NCBI RefSeq assembly: GCF_030646115.1
Contig: NZ_JAUSMX010000008.1
Coordinates: 62,001 to 126,000, forward strand
Source of the DNA: Fluviicoccus sp.
GTDB taxonomy: Bacteria; Pseudomonadota; Gammaproteobacteria; Pseudomonadales; Moraxellaceae
Length of the DNA: 64,000 nt
Direction of reading: 5' to 3'
Shown here one piece after another: positions 20,929 to 32,281 of the stretch; the first letter of the stretch is position 1, and every line of letters begins with the position of its first letter. The notes beneath the pieces are model-generated. The model worked only from the letters and a program-made list of their open reading frames with translations, was not told the origin of the DNA and did not search any database. The position numbers and the translations under genes are program-made.

Positions 20929-21729
20929 CTAGCGCGATGCCACCCGCTGCATTTCCACTTCGTAAAGCTTGGTGATGCCCTGCATGTGTTTCAGCAGGTT
21001 CTCGGTGGTGCCGCAGATGGCGGTCGGAACGTACAGCTCCTCCTTCGACAGTTCAAAGCCTGCCCTTGAAAATTTCCACAGGCTTTGCACCCGCGCCAGT
21101 CCCTGGCTGATTTCCGGAGTGTTCTGCGGATTGCCTTTCAGCTCGTTCAAGCCGTTTTCATATTCCTGCATCGCCGTCTGGAAGTCCTTGTCCAGCCCTT
21201 CATAACTAAGCCCCCAGCTTTTGGTCAGGTACAGCCGCGCAATGCGCTGGCTGAGCATGCGCTGCCGTCCCGAGACGTTGACCAGGCGGGCGTTGGCGAC
21301 GCCGGTATGGTCCTGGATCTGTTTGACAGCGGCTTCGCCCAGCTTCAGCAACTCATCACTTTGCCGCAGCATTTTCAGTGCTTCGCTCTTGTCGGGGGAG
21401 CCAAGGATGCGGGTCTTGTAGCCGCCCCAGACCGCTTCCACCTTGGCAAACGACTCGCGGATTTCCGGTGTCGGGGCATATTCCTTCAGGGTCTTCAGGT
21501 TGTTGTCAAACAGGGCAACGCTTTTGGTGCGTTGTTCGCGGGCCTCCAGCACCTTGACGCCCTGGCCCAGCATTAGCCAGGTTTTCGCCGTGCGCTGGCT
21601 CAGCATGCGCTGCAAGCCGGACATGTTGACGGCTTCAGCATCGGTCAGGGCAAAGGCGGGGACGCCGGGCAACAGCACCAGCAGGGCCATCAGGGCAGTA
21701 TGGAACAGCGTCGGGGCATTCATGGGCAT
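20929..21729 (-). CDS. Exported protein with two PilJ-type (NarX-like sensor) helical domains
   Basis: 266 residues with a clear signal peptide (ALMALLVLLPGVPAFA). Two copies of the type IV pili methyl-accepting/NarX-like helical motif occur: NMSGLQRMLSQRTAKTWLML (about 34-53) and NVSGRQRMLSQRIARLYL (about 154-171). In PilJ, McpN and NarX this motif forms the periplasmic ligand-binding bundle, with the GxQRMLSQR turn binding nitrate in NarX-like proteins. Here there is no transmembrane helix after it and no signalling domain, so it is a free periplasmic protein. Ligand and partner are unknown. Confidence 0.8.
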   Translation of the reverse strand: MPMNAPTLFHTALMALLVLLPGVPAFALTDAEAVNMSGLQRMLSQRTAKTWLMLGQGVKVLEAREQRTKSVALFDNNLKTLKEYAPTPEIRESFAKVEAVWGGYKTRILGSPDKSEALKMLRQSDELLKLGEAAVKQIQDHTGVANARLVNVSGRQRMLSQRIARLYLTKSWGLSYEGLDKDFQTAMQEYENGLNELKGNPQNTPEISQGLARVQSLWKFSRAGFELSKEELYVPTAICGTTENLLKHMQGITKLYEVEMQRVASR

Positions 21730-22032
21730 TCTCCATGCGGGTGGCTTTTGACGTCGTTGTCAAAATGAAACGGGAAGATCGCCATGAGGGGGCCGCGCTC
21801 GGCATTGAGTTATTGCGGCAGACGATACTGACACAGAGGCAAGAAGCAGGCCACCTGGCAGGAATGGCTCAGGTAAGGAGTGGGAAGTGTGACGGGGCTG
21901 ACAGAATCCATGACCGGCGGTTCTGGTTGGCTGATGAACGGATCGCCAGCGGGGCAGCGGAGCTCCGTATCGGGGTGGCGGCGGGTGCAGGTTCAGGCGG
22001 ATGCCCGACCCACACCGGTGCAGCACACGGGT
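21730..22032. promoter_or_regulatory. Gene-free stretch with a 7-6-7 inverted repeat before the PilJ-domain gene
   Basis: TTTTGAC (21746-21752) and GTCAAAA (21759-21765) form a perfect inverted repeat 17-36 bases before the ATG of the minus-strand PilJ-domain gene, the position of an operator. The rest of the 303 bases shows only unsupported open frames and no hairpin with a T-tail. Confidence 0.4.
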
Positions 22033-22299
22033 TCAGATGCCCATGCTGCCCAAAACGCGCACGATGTTGCCAATGACTCCCGCCAGCACCGGATGCTCGG
22101 CTTCCAGTTGCACTTCCATAGCTTGAAGAGTGTTCAGGAACTCTTCAGGTTTGGGGTTCTCGTGAAGTTGCAGGTGCAGTTCCATGTCGGCCAGCGTGCG
22201 CGACAGTTCGTCGTGCTGCGGGGCGGCCAGCGGCTGCTGCTGCAGGTGGTTGCGGGCGCGGGCGATTTCGTCGCCGATCAACTGTTTGTTTTTGCTCAT
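22033..22299 (-). CDS. DUF4404 family small protein
   Basis: 88 residues, highly helical and acidic, with the pattern LAAPQHDELSRTLADMELHL, then MEVQLEAEHPVLAGVIGNIV, which fits the DUF4404 family. It lies 9 bases after dxs on the same strand and probably shares its transcript. No function is known. Confidence 0.65.
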   Translation of the reverse strand: MSKNKQLIGDEIARARNHLQQQPLAAPQHDELSRTLADMELHLQLHENPKPEEFLNTLQAMEVQLEAEHPVLAGVIGNIVRVLGSMGI

Positions 22300-22308
22300 G
22301 GTGTTCTC

Positions 22309-24198
22309 CTAAAGTGGCAGGGCCGCCAGCCGGGCGCGGACGGCGTGTTCAATGCCCGCGGCATCCAGGCCGCAGGAGGCCAGCATGTCGCCGTGGGCGG
22401 CGTGTTCAATGAAGGCATCCGGAATGCCCAGGTTCAATACCGGCACGACAATCCCCGCCGCCGCCAGCCATTCGTTGACGGCGCTGCCGGCGCCACCCAT
22501 TACGGCGTGTTCTTCCACCGTCACCAGCAGCTCATGTCCGGCGGCCAGTTCACGCACCAGTTCGCCGTCCAGAGGCTTCACGAAGCGCATGTTGGCGACA
22601 GAGGCATCCAGGGGTTCGGCCGCCAGCAGGGCGGCCTCCAGCAGGCTGCCAAAGGCCAGGATGGCGACTTTTTGGCCCTGACGGCGCATCTCACCCTTGC
22701 CCAGCGGCAGGGCGGTCATGGCCTTTTCCTGGGCCACGCCGGGGCCGGTGCCGCGCGGATAACGAACGGCGGCCGGGCCGGGGTGCTGGTAGGCGGTATA
22801 GAGCATTTGCCGGCATTCATTTTCGTCCGCCGGGGCCAGGATCACCATGTTGGGAATGGTGCGCAGGTAGGCATAGTCATAGGCACCGGCATGGGTGGGC
22901 CCGTCTTCGCCCACCAGTCCGGCGCGGTCAATGCCGAAGGTGACGTCCAGGTTCTGCAGGGCAACATCGTGCACCAGCTGGTCGTAACCGCGCTGCAGGA
23001 AGGTGGAGTAGATGGCGACCACCGGCTTCAAGCCTTCGCAGGCCATGCCCGCCGCCAGCGTTACTGCGTGCTGCTCGGCAATGGCGACGTCGTGGTAGCG
23101 GTCGGGGAACTGGCGGGCAAAACGCACCATGCCCGAACCTTCGCACATGGCCGGGGTAATGCCGATCAGGTTGTGGTCGGCGGCGGCCATATCGCACAGC
23201 CAGTCGCCGAACACATCGGAATACTTGGCTTTTTTAAGGGGCGGGTTCTGGCCGCGCTGGCTGGCCGGGGCAATCTTGGTGATGGCGTGGTAGCCGATAG
23301 GGTCTGCCTCGGCGGGGGAGAAGCCCTTGCCCTTGGTAGTGTAGACATGCAGCAGTTGCGGGCCAGGGGCGTGTTTCAGGTTGCGGATCACCTGCACCAG
23401 TTCTTCCAGATTGTGGCCGTCGATGGGGCCCACATAGTTGAAACCAATGGCTTCAAACAGCGCACCGGGGGAAGAAACCATGTGCTTGACGCTTTCTTCG
23501 GTGCGACGGGCGAAATTCCAGGCGCTGGGCATGGAAGACAGCACCTTCTTGCCGCCCTCACGCAGCGCAATGTAGCTGCGACTGGACCAGATGCGCGCTA
23601 GGTAGTTCGACAGGCCGCCGACGTTATGCGAAATCGACATGGCGTTGTCGTTGAGGATCACCAGCATGTCAGCGGCGTGATGGGCGGCGTCGTTCAGGGC
23701 TTCAAAGGCCATGCCTGCTGTCATCGCGCCGTCACCGATGACAGCGACAACCTTGCGGCCGGAAAGCTGGCGTCGTGCCGCCAGCGCCATGCCAAGCGCA
23801 GCAGAAATGGAGGTTGACGAGTGGCCGACGCCGAAGGTGTCGTAGGGTGATTCCTCGCGGCGCGGGAAGGCGGCAAGGCCGTCCTTCTGGCGCATGCTGA
23901 CCATCTGCTCCTTGCGGCCGGTGAGGATCTTGTGCGGATAGGCCTGATGGCCGACGTCCCACACCAGCCGGTCTTCCGGGGTGTTGTAGACGTAATGCAG
24001 CGCCAGGGTCAGTTCCACCACACCCAGACCTGCGCCGAAGTGGCCGCCGGTTTGGCCGGTGCACCACAGCAGGTATTCACGCAGCTCGCGGGCCAGTGCG
24101 GGCAGCACGGTCTCGGGCAGGCGGCGCAGCTGTTCCGGCGTGGCGGCCTGGTCCAGCAGCGGGGTATTGGGACGGGTCAGGGGTATGCTGTGGAACAT
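22309..24198 (-). CDS. dxs: 1-deoxy-D-xylulose-5-phosphate synthase
   Basis: 629 residues, normal length. Thiamine-diphosphate motif [17 protein letters not shown] (about residues 157-173) ends in the conserved Asn (LNDNAMSIS); the N-terminal [13 protein letters not shown] and the transketolase-type [20 protein letters not shown] (about 415-434) are present, and a transketolase C-terminal domain closes the protein. It condenses pyruvate and glyceraldehyde-3-phosphate in the first step of the MEP isoprenoid pathway. It follows ispA on the minus strand, as in Pseudomonas. Confidence 0.97.
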   Translation of the reverse strand: MFHSIPLTRPNTPLLDQAATPEQLRRLPETVLPALARELREYLLWCTGQTGGHFGAGLGVVELTLALHYVYNTPEDRLVWDVGHQAYPHKILTGRKEQMVSMRQKDGLAAFPRREESPYDTFGVGHSSTSISAALGMALAARRQLSGRKVVAVIGDGAMTAGMAFEALNDAAHHAADMLVILNDNAMSISHNVGGLSNYLARIWSSRSYIALREGGKKVLSSMPSAWNFARRTEESVKHMVSSPGALFEAIGFNYVGPIDGHNLEELVQVIRNLKHAPGPQLLHVYTTKGKGFSPAEADPIGYHAITKIAPASQRGQNPPLKKAKYSDVFGDWLCDMAAADHNLIGITPAMCEGSGMVRFARQFPDRYHDVAIAEQHAVTLAAGMACEGLKPVVAIYSTFLQRGYDQLVHDVALQNLDVTFGIDRAGLVGEDGPTHAGAYDYAYLRTIPNMVILAPADENECRQMLYTAYQHPGPAAVRYPRGTGPGVAQEKAMTALPLGKGEMRRQGQKVAILAFGSLLEAALLAAEPLDASVANMRFVKPLDGELVRELAAGHELLVTVEEHAVMGGAGSAVNEWLAAAGIVVPVLNLGIPDAFIEHAAHGDMLASCGLDAAGIEHAVRARLAALPL

Positions 24199-24272
24199 TG
24201 TCGGCGGACATCCTCGGCAGGGGTCGGGCGATTATAGCCCAAACCGTGTCATCGTCTGGTCATACATGTCGG

Positions 24273-25148
24273 TCAGTGGTCGCGCGCCACCAGAAAGTCG
24301 GCCAGCCAGCGCAGGGCGTTGGCCTGGCAACCTAGTGGCTCAATGGCAGCGACGGCTTCGTCGTGCAGTTGCGTGGCAAAGGCGCGGGCGGCGTCCAGTC
24401 CCATAATCGATGGGTAGGTGGCCTTGTCATGCTCGGCGTCGGCGCCGGCCTTCTTGCCCAGTTTTGAGGTGTCGCCAATCACGTCCAGCACGTCGTCATG
24501 AACCTGGAATGCCAGCCCCAGGCGGTCGGCGTAGGTTTCGAGTGCGGCCAGTACAGCCTCATCCCGGCAACCGGCGGCCATGGCGCCCAGGAAAATGCTG
24601 GCGCGGATCAGTGCGCCGGTCTTGTGGCGGTGAACACTTTCCAGCTCCTGCAGGCTCAACGTCTGACCTTCGGCAGCCAGATCCAAACCCTGTCCAACCG
24701 CCATGTCGGCGCTGGCGACGGCGAGGCGCTGCATCTGTCGCACCGTCAGCGCGGGTTCCAGCCCGCCTTCGCTCAAGGCCACAAAGGCCAGGGTTTGCAA
24801 GGTATCACCCGCCAGCAGGGCGGTGGCTTCGCCGTAAACCTTATGGCAGGTGGGAACACCCCGACGCAGGTCGTCATCGTCCATGCAGGGCAGGTCATCA
24901 TGGACCAGCGAATAACAGTGCACCAGCTCCACCGCTCCGGCGGCGGCATCGGCCGCTTTCAGCGTGCCGCCGCAAGCCAGCGCCGCTCCGTAAACCAGGG
25001 TCGGTCGCACGCGCTTGCCGCCGTTGAGCACGGCATGATTCATGGCGGCCGTCAGATCGGCGGACAGGGGGTTCTGGCGCTGGAGGAAGCATTCCAGCCA
25101 GGCCTGGATACGGTTCTGGCTTGCGTGGAGAAAATCTTGGGCGGACAT
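24273..25148 (-). CDS. ispA: Polyprenyl (farnesyl) diphosphate synthase
   Basis: 291 residues from the ATG at 25148; a start 13 codons upstream is also possible. The first aspartate-rich motif is DDLPCMDDDDLRRG (about residues 83-96), the second is VHDDVLDVIGDTSKLGKKAG, and GGKRVRPTLVYGAAL precedes both. It extends DMAPP with IPP to geranyl and farnesyl diphosphate. dxs lies downstream, so supply and use of MEP products are co-transcribed. The xseB gene usual in front of ispA is not here. Confidence 0.93.
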   Translation of the reverse strand: MSAQDFLHASQNRIQAWLECFLQRQNPLSADLTAAMNHAVLNGGKRVRPTLVYGAALACGGTLKAADAAAGAVELVHCYSLVHDDLPCMDDDDLRRGVPTCHKVYGEATALLAGDTLQTLAFVALSEGGLEPALTVRQMQRLAVASADMAVGQGLDLAAEGQTLSLQELESVHRHKTGALIRASIFLGAMAAGCRDEAVLAALETYADRLGLAFQVHDDVLDVIGDTSKLGKKAGADAEHDKATYPSIMGLDAARAFATQLHDEAVAAIEPLGCQANALRWLADFLVARDH

Positions 25149-25322
25149 GGGCGTATGGGGGCTGAAACCTTGCGGCGGGCGAGGCAAGGCTATGCCGGAC
25201 AGGGATAAGGGTCAAGCCGGGATAATCGGATTCCGAGCGAATTCGCCGGGTTTCACAGCGAATTCACGGTCGGTTCCCTAGTTCTTCACTTGGTGTGGAA
25301 AACCCGGCCCTCCCGTCCCGGA

Positions 25323-26117
25323 TCAGTGGCGATGCAGCAAGCCGTGCGAACCGCGCAGCAGGACAGCAACCGCCAGCAACACCGCAACTTGCACCGGCGC
25401 AAAGGGCTGGTCGAATTTCAGCGACAGCATGAACGCGGCCACGTAACTGAGCACGCCGACGCCGACACTGGCGAACAGCGCCAGCCGCCAGCTGTTGACC
25501 CACACGAAAACGGACCAGGCGGGCAGCACCACCAGCGCAAAACTGGCCATCAGTCCCAGCGAAGAGGTGCCGAAGGCCAGCAGCAGCGCCGCCAGCAGGT
25601 CGAAGGATAAATGCCAGCGCCAGCCCGGCAGAGCATTGGCCTGCTCAAAGCCGGGAAAGAAGCGGGCGCGCAGCAAGCGGTGGGACAACCAGGGTAATGC
25701 AATCAGGAAGGGCAAGCCTGCCAGCACCAGCACGATCAAATGCTCCTTGCCGACCAGGAAAATCTGCCCTTCGCTCATGGCATGCGCCAAGGATTCGCCC
25801 AGTGAGCTGTTTACCGCGACCAGATACAGCACGGCCCACCCTGCAAACATCAGCAGGGCATAACCCAGGTTGCCCTGCCGGGTGACCAGTTGCTTGGCTG
25901 CCACGGCGACGAAGGCACCCAGCGCGCCGCCCGCCATCAGCGGCAGGCCCAGCGCCGCCCCGGCCAGTTGGGCGGCGGCGGTGACATGCGCCACGCCCAG
26001 CGCCGCCAGCCATTCCTCACGGGCATGCAGCAGCGCGCCCAGCAGCGGCAGCAGCAGGGCGGCCGCCAGCCCGGTCAGTAAGGGAATGCGGAACAACGGG
26101 TCAAAGAGCAGGTCCAT
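25323..26117 (-). CDS. znuB: Zinc/manganese ABC transporter permease (ZnuB-like)
   Basis: 264 residues with about seven or eight hydrophobic segments, including VAVLLAVAVLL near the C-terminus. It has the ABC-3 (ZnuB/MntB) topology, with ALPWLSHRLLRARFFPGFEQA as the cytoplasmic loop contacting the ATPase. It lies 2 bases after the ATPase gene and completes a zinc uptake transporter behind a Zur box. Sequence is rather diverged from ZnuB of Escherichia coli, so the metal is assigned mainly from context. Confidence 0.8.
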   Translation of the reverse strand: MDLLFDPLFRIPLLTGLAAALLLPLLGALLHAREEWLAALGVAHVTAAAQLAGAALGLPLMAGGALGAFVAVAAKQLVTRQGNLGYALLMFAGWAVLYLVAVNSSLGESLAHAMSEGQIFLVGKEHLIVLVLAGLPFLIALPWLSHRLLRARFFPGFEQANALPGWRWHLSFDLLAALLLAFGTSSLGLMASFALVVLPAWSVFVWVNSWRLALFASVGVGVLSYVAAFMLSLKFDQPFAPVQVAVLLAVAVLLRGSHGLLHRH

Positions 26118-26119
26118 GA

Positions 26120-26695
26120 TCAGAATTCGGAGTTGTGCAAGGTGGAGACATCAATCAGCCGGGTGGCGATGCCGGTCATGAACGATTGTTCGTGGCTGAC
26201 CACGACAACCGCCTGATCCGGGCGTCGCTTCAGCAGCAGGTCCTGCAACAAGGTGACGCCGGCCGGGTCCAGATTGTTGGTAGGCTCGTCCAGCAGCACC
26301 AATTGCGCGGCGGAGGCCAGGCAGGCCCAGACGCTCAGCAGCTGGAACTGGCCGCCGGACAGGCTGTCCACCCGGATATGCCGCAGGTTTTGCAGGCGCT
26401 CGGGCAGGTCGGCGTTTTCTGCGCCCATCAGCCGCAGGTATTCGCTGGTGGACAGCGGGAAGCCGAACAGCCGCGCCGGATGCTGTTTCTGCAGGCTGAT
26501 CTGCAGGCCGGGCGCTTTGAGCAGCCTGCCGCTGAAAATGCGCGACTCGCCGCTCAGGGATTTCAGCAATGTGCTCTTGCCGCAGCCGTTGCTGCCGCAG
26601 AGGCCTAAGACCTCTCCCCGGGAAACCGTCAGCGAAAGCGGACCCAACACCGGCTTGCGGTAGCCGACTGTCACGTTTTCCAGCGTCAGCAGCAT
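26120..26695 (-). CDS. znuC: Zinc ABC transporter ATP-binding protein (ZnuC-like)
   Basis: 191 residues from the ATG at 26695. A compact ABC ATPase: Walker A GSNGCGKSTLLKSL, signature LSGGQFQLLSV, Walker B LVLLDEPTNNLD and switch His in VVVSHEQSF. It is shorter than typical ZnuC (about 250), lacking the C-terminal extension. It drives import through the ZnuB-like permease and lies 11 bases downstream of znuA. Confidence 0.82.
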   Translation of the reverse strand: MLLTLENVTVGYRKPVLGPLSLTVSRGEVLGLCGSNGCGKSTLLKSLSGESRIFSGRLLKAPGLQISLQKQHPARLFGFPLSTSEYLRLMGAENADLPERLQNLRHIRVDSLSGGQFQLLSVWACLASAAQLVLLDEPTNNLDPAGVTLLQDLLLKRRPDQAVVVVSHEQSFMTGIATRLIDVSTLHNSEF

Positions 26696-26706
26696 GTTCT
26701 GGCCTC

Positions 26707-27594
26707 TCAGAGCTTGTTGCGGGCCACGGCCCCGGCCCACTGGTCGATCAGGCCGAAATAGCCGTCCTGGCCGCTGTTGGCGGGCGGGTCCAGCGGCAGG
26801 GCGGCTTCATTCCAGCCCAGTTGTTCCGCCAGCCGGGCGATGCCGCTGTTGCCCTGGTACACCGTATGCAGGATGACACCTTTTTTCCCCCGCAGCTGCT
26901 GCGCCAGCTTCAGGATATGACCGGCTGAAGGCGGAATGCCGGGAACGGGTTCAATGTATCCCAGCACAGGAATGTTGAAGCGGTCCAGAAAATAATTGGC
27001 GTCATGGTGGTAAAGCAGTACGCCGGGGCTGCCGGCCGTGGCCTGCTGCCAGCGCGGCATGCGCTGGCCGACGGACTGCTTGAAGGCGATGGCGGCGGCC
27101 AGATAGGCGGTGGTGTTGGCGGCGTCCAGCTTGCCCAGCCGGTTGGCCAGCGCCAGCGCAATGTCGCCCATCCGCACTGGGTCCAGTTGTACATGGGGGT
27201 TGCCCAGCGGATGAACATCACCCTGGCTGCGGTCGGCATTGCCCTTGGCGTCCAGCCTCGGCACTTGGGCGGCGGCTTCAAAATAGCCGCTGTTGCCGGG
27301 CAGCAGCCGTGGATTGCCCGCTCCCTCCGTCGCGGCCGGCAGCCAGCCCAGTTCCAGTTCCGCCCCCACCGACACCACCAGATCGGCCTGCCGCAGCGCC
27401 TGCATCATGGAGGGCCGGACTTGCAGGGTATGGGCGTCGCGGTCGGGCGGGGCCAGTTCGGTGACCTTGACATGGTTGCCGCCAACGGTGCGGGCGAGCA
27501 TGCCCATGCTGCTGGTGGTGGCGACGATTTTCAGGTCGGCCAGCGCCAGGGTGCTGGTCAGACACAGGCCCAGGGTCATCAGTATTTTTTTCAT
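26707..27594 (-). CDS. znuA: Zinc-binding periplasmic protein (ZnuA-like)
   Basis: 295 residues from the ATG at 27594, with signal peptide KKILMTLGLCLTSTLALA. It belongs to the cluster A-I metal-binding proteins: likely ligands are His in RDAHTLQ, His in LGNPHVQLDP, His in YHHDANYF, and a late acidic residue (GQDGYFGLID). The usual His/Asp-rich zinc loop is missing, as in ZnuA paralogues such as ZnuA2/AdcA-like forms. It delivers metal to the permease. It sits between the outer-membrane protein gene and znuC. Confidence 0.83.
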   Translation of the reverse strand: MKKILMTLGLCLTSTLALADLKIVATTSSMGMLARTVGGNHVKVTELAPPDRDAHTLQVRPSMMQALRQADLVVSVGAELELGWLPAATEGAGNPRLLPGNSGYFEAAAQVPRLDAKGNADRSQGDVHPLGNPHVQLDPVRMGDIALALANRLGKLDAANTTAYLAAAIAFKQSVGQRMPRWQQATAGSPGVLLYHHDANYFLDRFNIPVLGYIEPVPGIPPSAGHILKLAQQLRGKKGVILHTVYQGNSGIARLAEQLGWNEAALPLDPPANSGQDGYFGLIDQWAGAVARNKL

Positions 27595-27607
27595 GGTGTT
27601 TTTCCCG

Positions 27608-28912
27608 TCAGAACTTGTGCGCGCCATGCGGACCCAGGCTGTGGGTGTATTGCAGGAAAATCTGCTTCAACGCGGTCTTGGCGCCGGTTTCATCGTAAAT
27701 ATCCCCCTGAGCGGCCTGCAAACGCAAGCGGGAAAATTCACTGGGGTGGAAACTGAGGGCCAGCGTCTGCCGTTGAGAGGACTGGAAAGCCACCTTGGCC
27801 CCGGCTTCAACCAGTTCATTGGTGTCGCCGTTGACATCGTGCCGCAGGCCGATTTGCCAGCGCGGGGCAATACCGTAGGAGGCCTGGAGGTAATAGCCGT
27901 CCTGCAGGCCGTCGACCTTGTCGCCCATGGCCAGCGGCGAACCGGCATCGGCCGCCGTTACGGTCATGGTTTTTTTCAGGCGCAAGTATTCAGCCGCCAG
28001 CTTGAAATCCCCGGCGCCGTATTCCCCGGCGCTGTCGCGTTTATAGACCAGATCAAGGCCGGTCAGGGTCTGGTCACCGTCCAGGGCGTATTCATCACTG
28101 CTTTGGGCGGTCCCGTCTTCGTCAATGATTTGCTGGAATTGGCGGGCCTTAGCGAAGCTGAGGCCCACTTGCAGGGCGTGAACATCGCCCAGGTCCGGAG
28201 CCAGCTTGAGGAAGGCAGTGGTCAGCCGGGGGCCGCCACGGTGTTCGGGCAACGGATCCGTGATTGCCGCCGTGACTAGGTCGACGGTGTCCGCGTTTTC
28301 AATCAGCGTACCGAATTTTTCCTGATCATTGCCTTGCAGCGCTTCGATGCCGAACAGCGCGTAAAACGGCGTGGGGGCGACCCAGCTGAGTTGCACACCG
28401 GCGTCCATCAGCCCGTGATCGCCCAGAATGCCCATGTAGGCCAGGTTCTGGTCGGCGAAATCCCAGGCATGGGGGTGCTGGTTGTTCTGGTAGCCAATTT
28501 CACTCAGGAATTTGCCCATTTTCACTTTCAGTCCGGCGGGCAGCTGCCGGGTTTGCAGCCAGGACTCCTCCAGGGCGGTGGCTCCGTCGCCGCCAACGGT
28601 CAGCGTCAGCTTGCCGTCAAAGTAAGGGTCAACTACGGCGGACATCACCAGCTCCGATTCACCCAGGTTGAAGCCGTTTTCCAGCCCGCCATGGCCGTGA
28701 CCGTGAGCCGCCGCTCCGTGGCCGATGCCGGCCATTTCTTCCAGCAGCCCGGCGCCGCCGCCGTTCTGGTTGTCGTGGTAGATGTTGCCGTCCAGGATCA
28801 GCGAGATTTGCGGATTGAATCCGGTTGCTGATGAAACGGCCTGATTGTTGTCGGCATGGGCGAAGGGGATGGCCAGGACCAGGCAGGCCGGCAGGGCGAA
28901 ATGGCGGGGCAT
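27608..28912 (-). CDS. His-rich outer-membrane (porin-like) protein of the zinc-uptake operon
   Basis: 434 residues from the ATG at 28912. Signal peptide ends PFAHA. Near residues 65-80 lies a short His/Gly-rich segment (GHGAAAHGHGHGG) that could bind zinc. The rest alternates strands typical of a porin-like barrel (WLQTRQLPAGLKVKMGKFLS, LGDVHALQVGLSFAKA) and ends with Phe (HGAHKF). It is first in the operon right after the Zur box, so I infer a role in zinc passage across the outer membrane. It lacks a TonB box and plug domain, unlike ZnuD. Confidence 0.72.
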   Translation of the reverse strand: MPRHFALPACLVLAIPFAHADNNQAVSSATGFNPQISLILDGNIYHDNQNGGGAGLLEEMAGIGHGAAAHGHGHGGLENGFNLGESELVMSAVVDPYFDGKLTLTVGGDGATALEESWLQTRQLPAGLKVKMGKFLSEIGYQNNQHPHAWDFADQNLAYMGILGDHGLMDAGVQLSWVAPTPFYALFGIEALQGNDQEKFGTLIENADTVDLVTAAITDPLPEHRGGPRLTTAFLKLAPDLGDVHALQVGLSFAKARQFQQIIDEDGTAQSSDEYALDGDQTLTGLDLVYKRDSAGEYGAGDFKLAAEYLRLKKTMTVTAADAGSPLAMGDKVDGLQDGYYLQASYGIAPRWQIGLRHDVNGDTNELVEAGAKVAFQSSQRQTLALSFHPSEFSRLRLQAAQGDIYDETGAKTALKQIFLQYTHSLGPHGAHKF

Positions 28913-28935
28913 GATGTCACTCCGGATGTTGTTAT

Positions 28936-28950
28936 TGTTACAATATAACA
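28936..28950. promoter_or_regulatory. Zur box
   Basis: TGTTACAATATAACA (plus strand) is a perfect TGTTA-N5-TAACA dyad that matches the known gammaproteobacterial Zur operator core. It begins 24 bases upstream of the first codon of the His-rich outer-membrane protein gene and should repress the four-gene zinc operon when zinc is plentiful. A divergent gene begins at 29063 and might share it. Confidence 0.82.
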
Positions 28951-29062
28951 TAACGTGCCGGATGGGAATTGGCAATTCGTGCCAATGACGGTCGTGGTGC
29001 ATTTTCCGGATTTTTCAGGTAGTTTTTGCGGGACTTCCATTTTCTCTCAGCGGTGTAACCCG

Positions 29063-29507
29063 ATGGCTTCGCGAAATCCTGAACTTGACCGTATCCGCTC
29101 CGAGTGCGAGGCGCTGGTGCGCAAGCGCGCGCTGGTGTCTGCCGGGGTGGCGGTAGTGCCGGTGCCGTTTCTGGACGTGGTGGTGGACGCCGGCATCCTC
29201 ACGGCCCTGATTCCTGAAATCAGCCGCCGTTTCGGGCTGGCTCCCGAACAGATTGAGGCGTTCGACCCGGAAACCCGCAAGCTGGCCTGGGGGGAAATTG
29301 CCCGGCGCGGTTCGCAGTTCCTGGGGCTGGTGGTGACGCGGACCATTGTGCGGCAAAGCATTCAGGGCATGGCGACCAAAATCATCTCGAAGCAGGTGGC
29401 CAAATTCGTGCCGCTGGGCGGGCAGTTGGTGGCGGCGGGGCTGGGCTATTTCGTGATGCGCAAGATTGCCTACCGGCATGTAGAGGACTGCTATTCCGTG
29501 GCCAAGG

Positions 29508-29521
<14 letters not shown>
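29063..29521 (+). CDS. DUF697-like membrane protein
   Basis: 152 residues from the ATG at 29063. The core ALVSAGVAVVPVPFLDVVVD matches the YcjF/DUF697 signature (hydrophobic, Pro-Val-Pro, Asp), and a second hydrophobic segment GGQLVAAGLGYFVMRKIA lies near the C-terminus. Such proteins associate with membranes and sometimes with GTPases; no function is established. Its 3' end overlaps the convergent histidine kinase gene by 14 bases. Confidence 0.6.
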
Positions 29522-32273
<2,752 letters not shown>

Positions 32274-32281
32274 GTCCTGGT

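Noticed and set aside
21880-23601. 573-codon open frame on the plus strand
   Set aside because: It is antisense to dxs and the DUF4404 gene, with shadow-type composition and no ribosome site.
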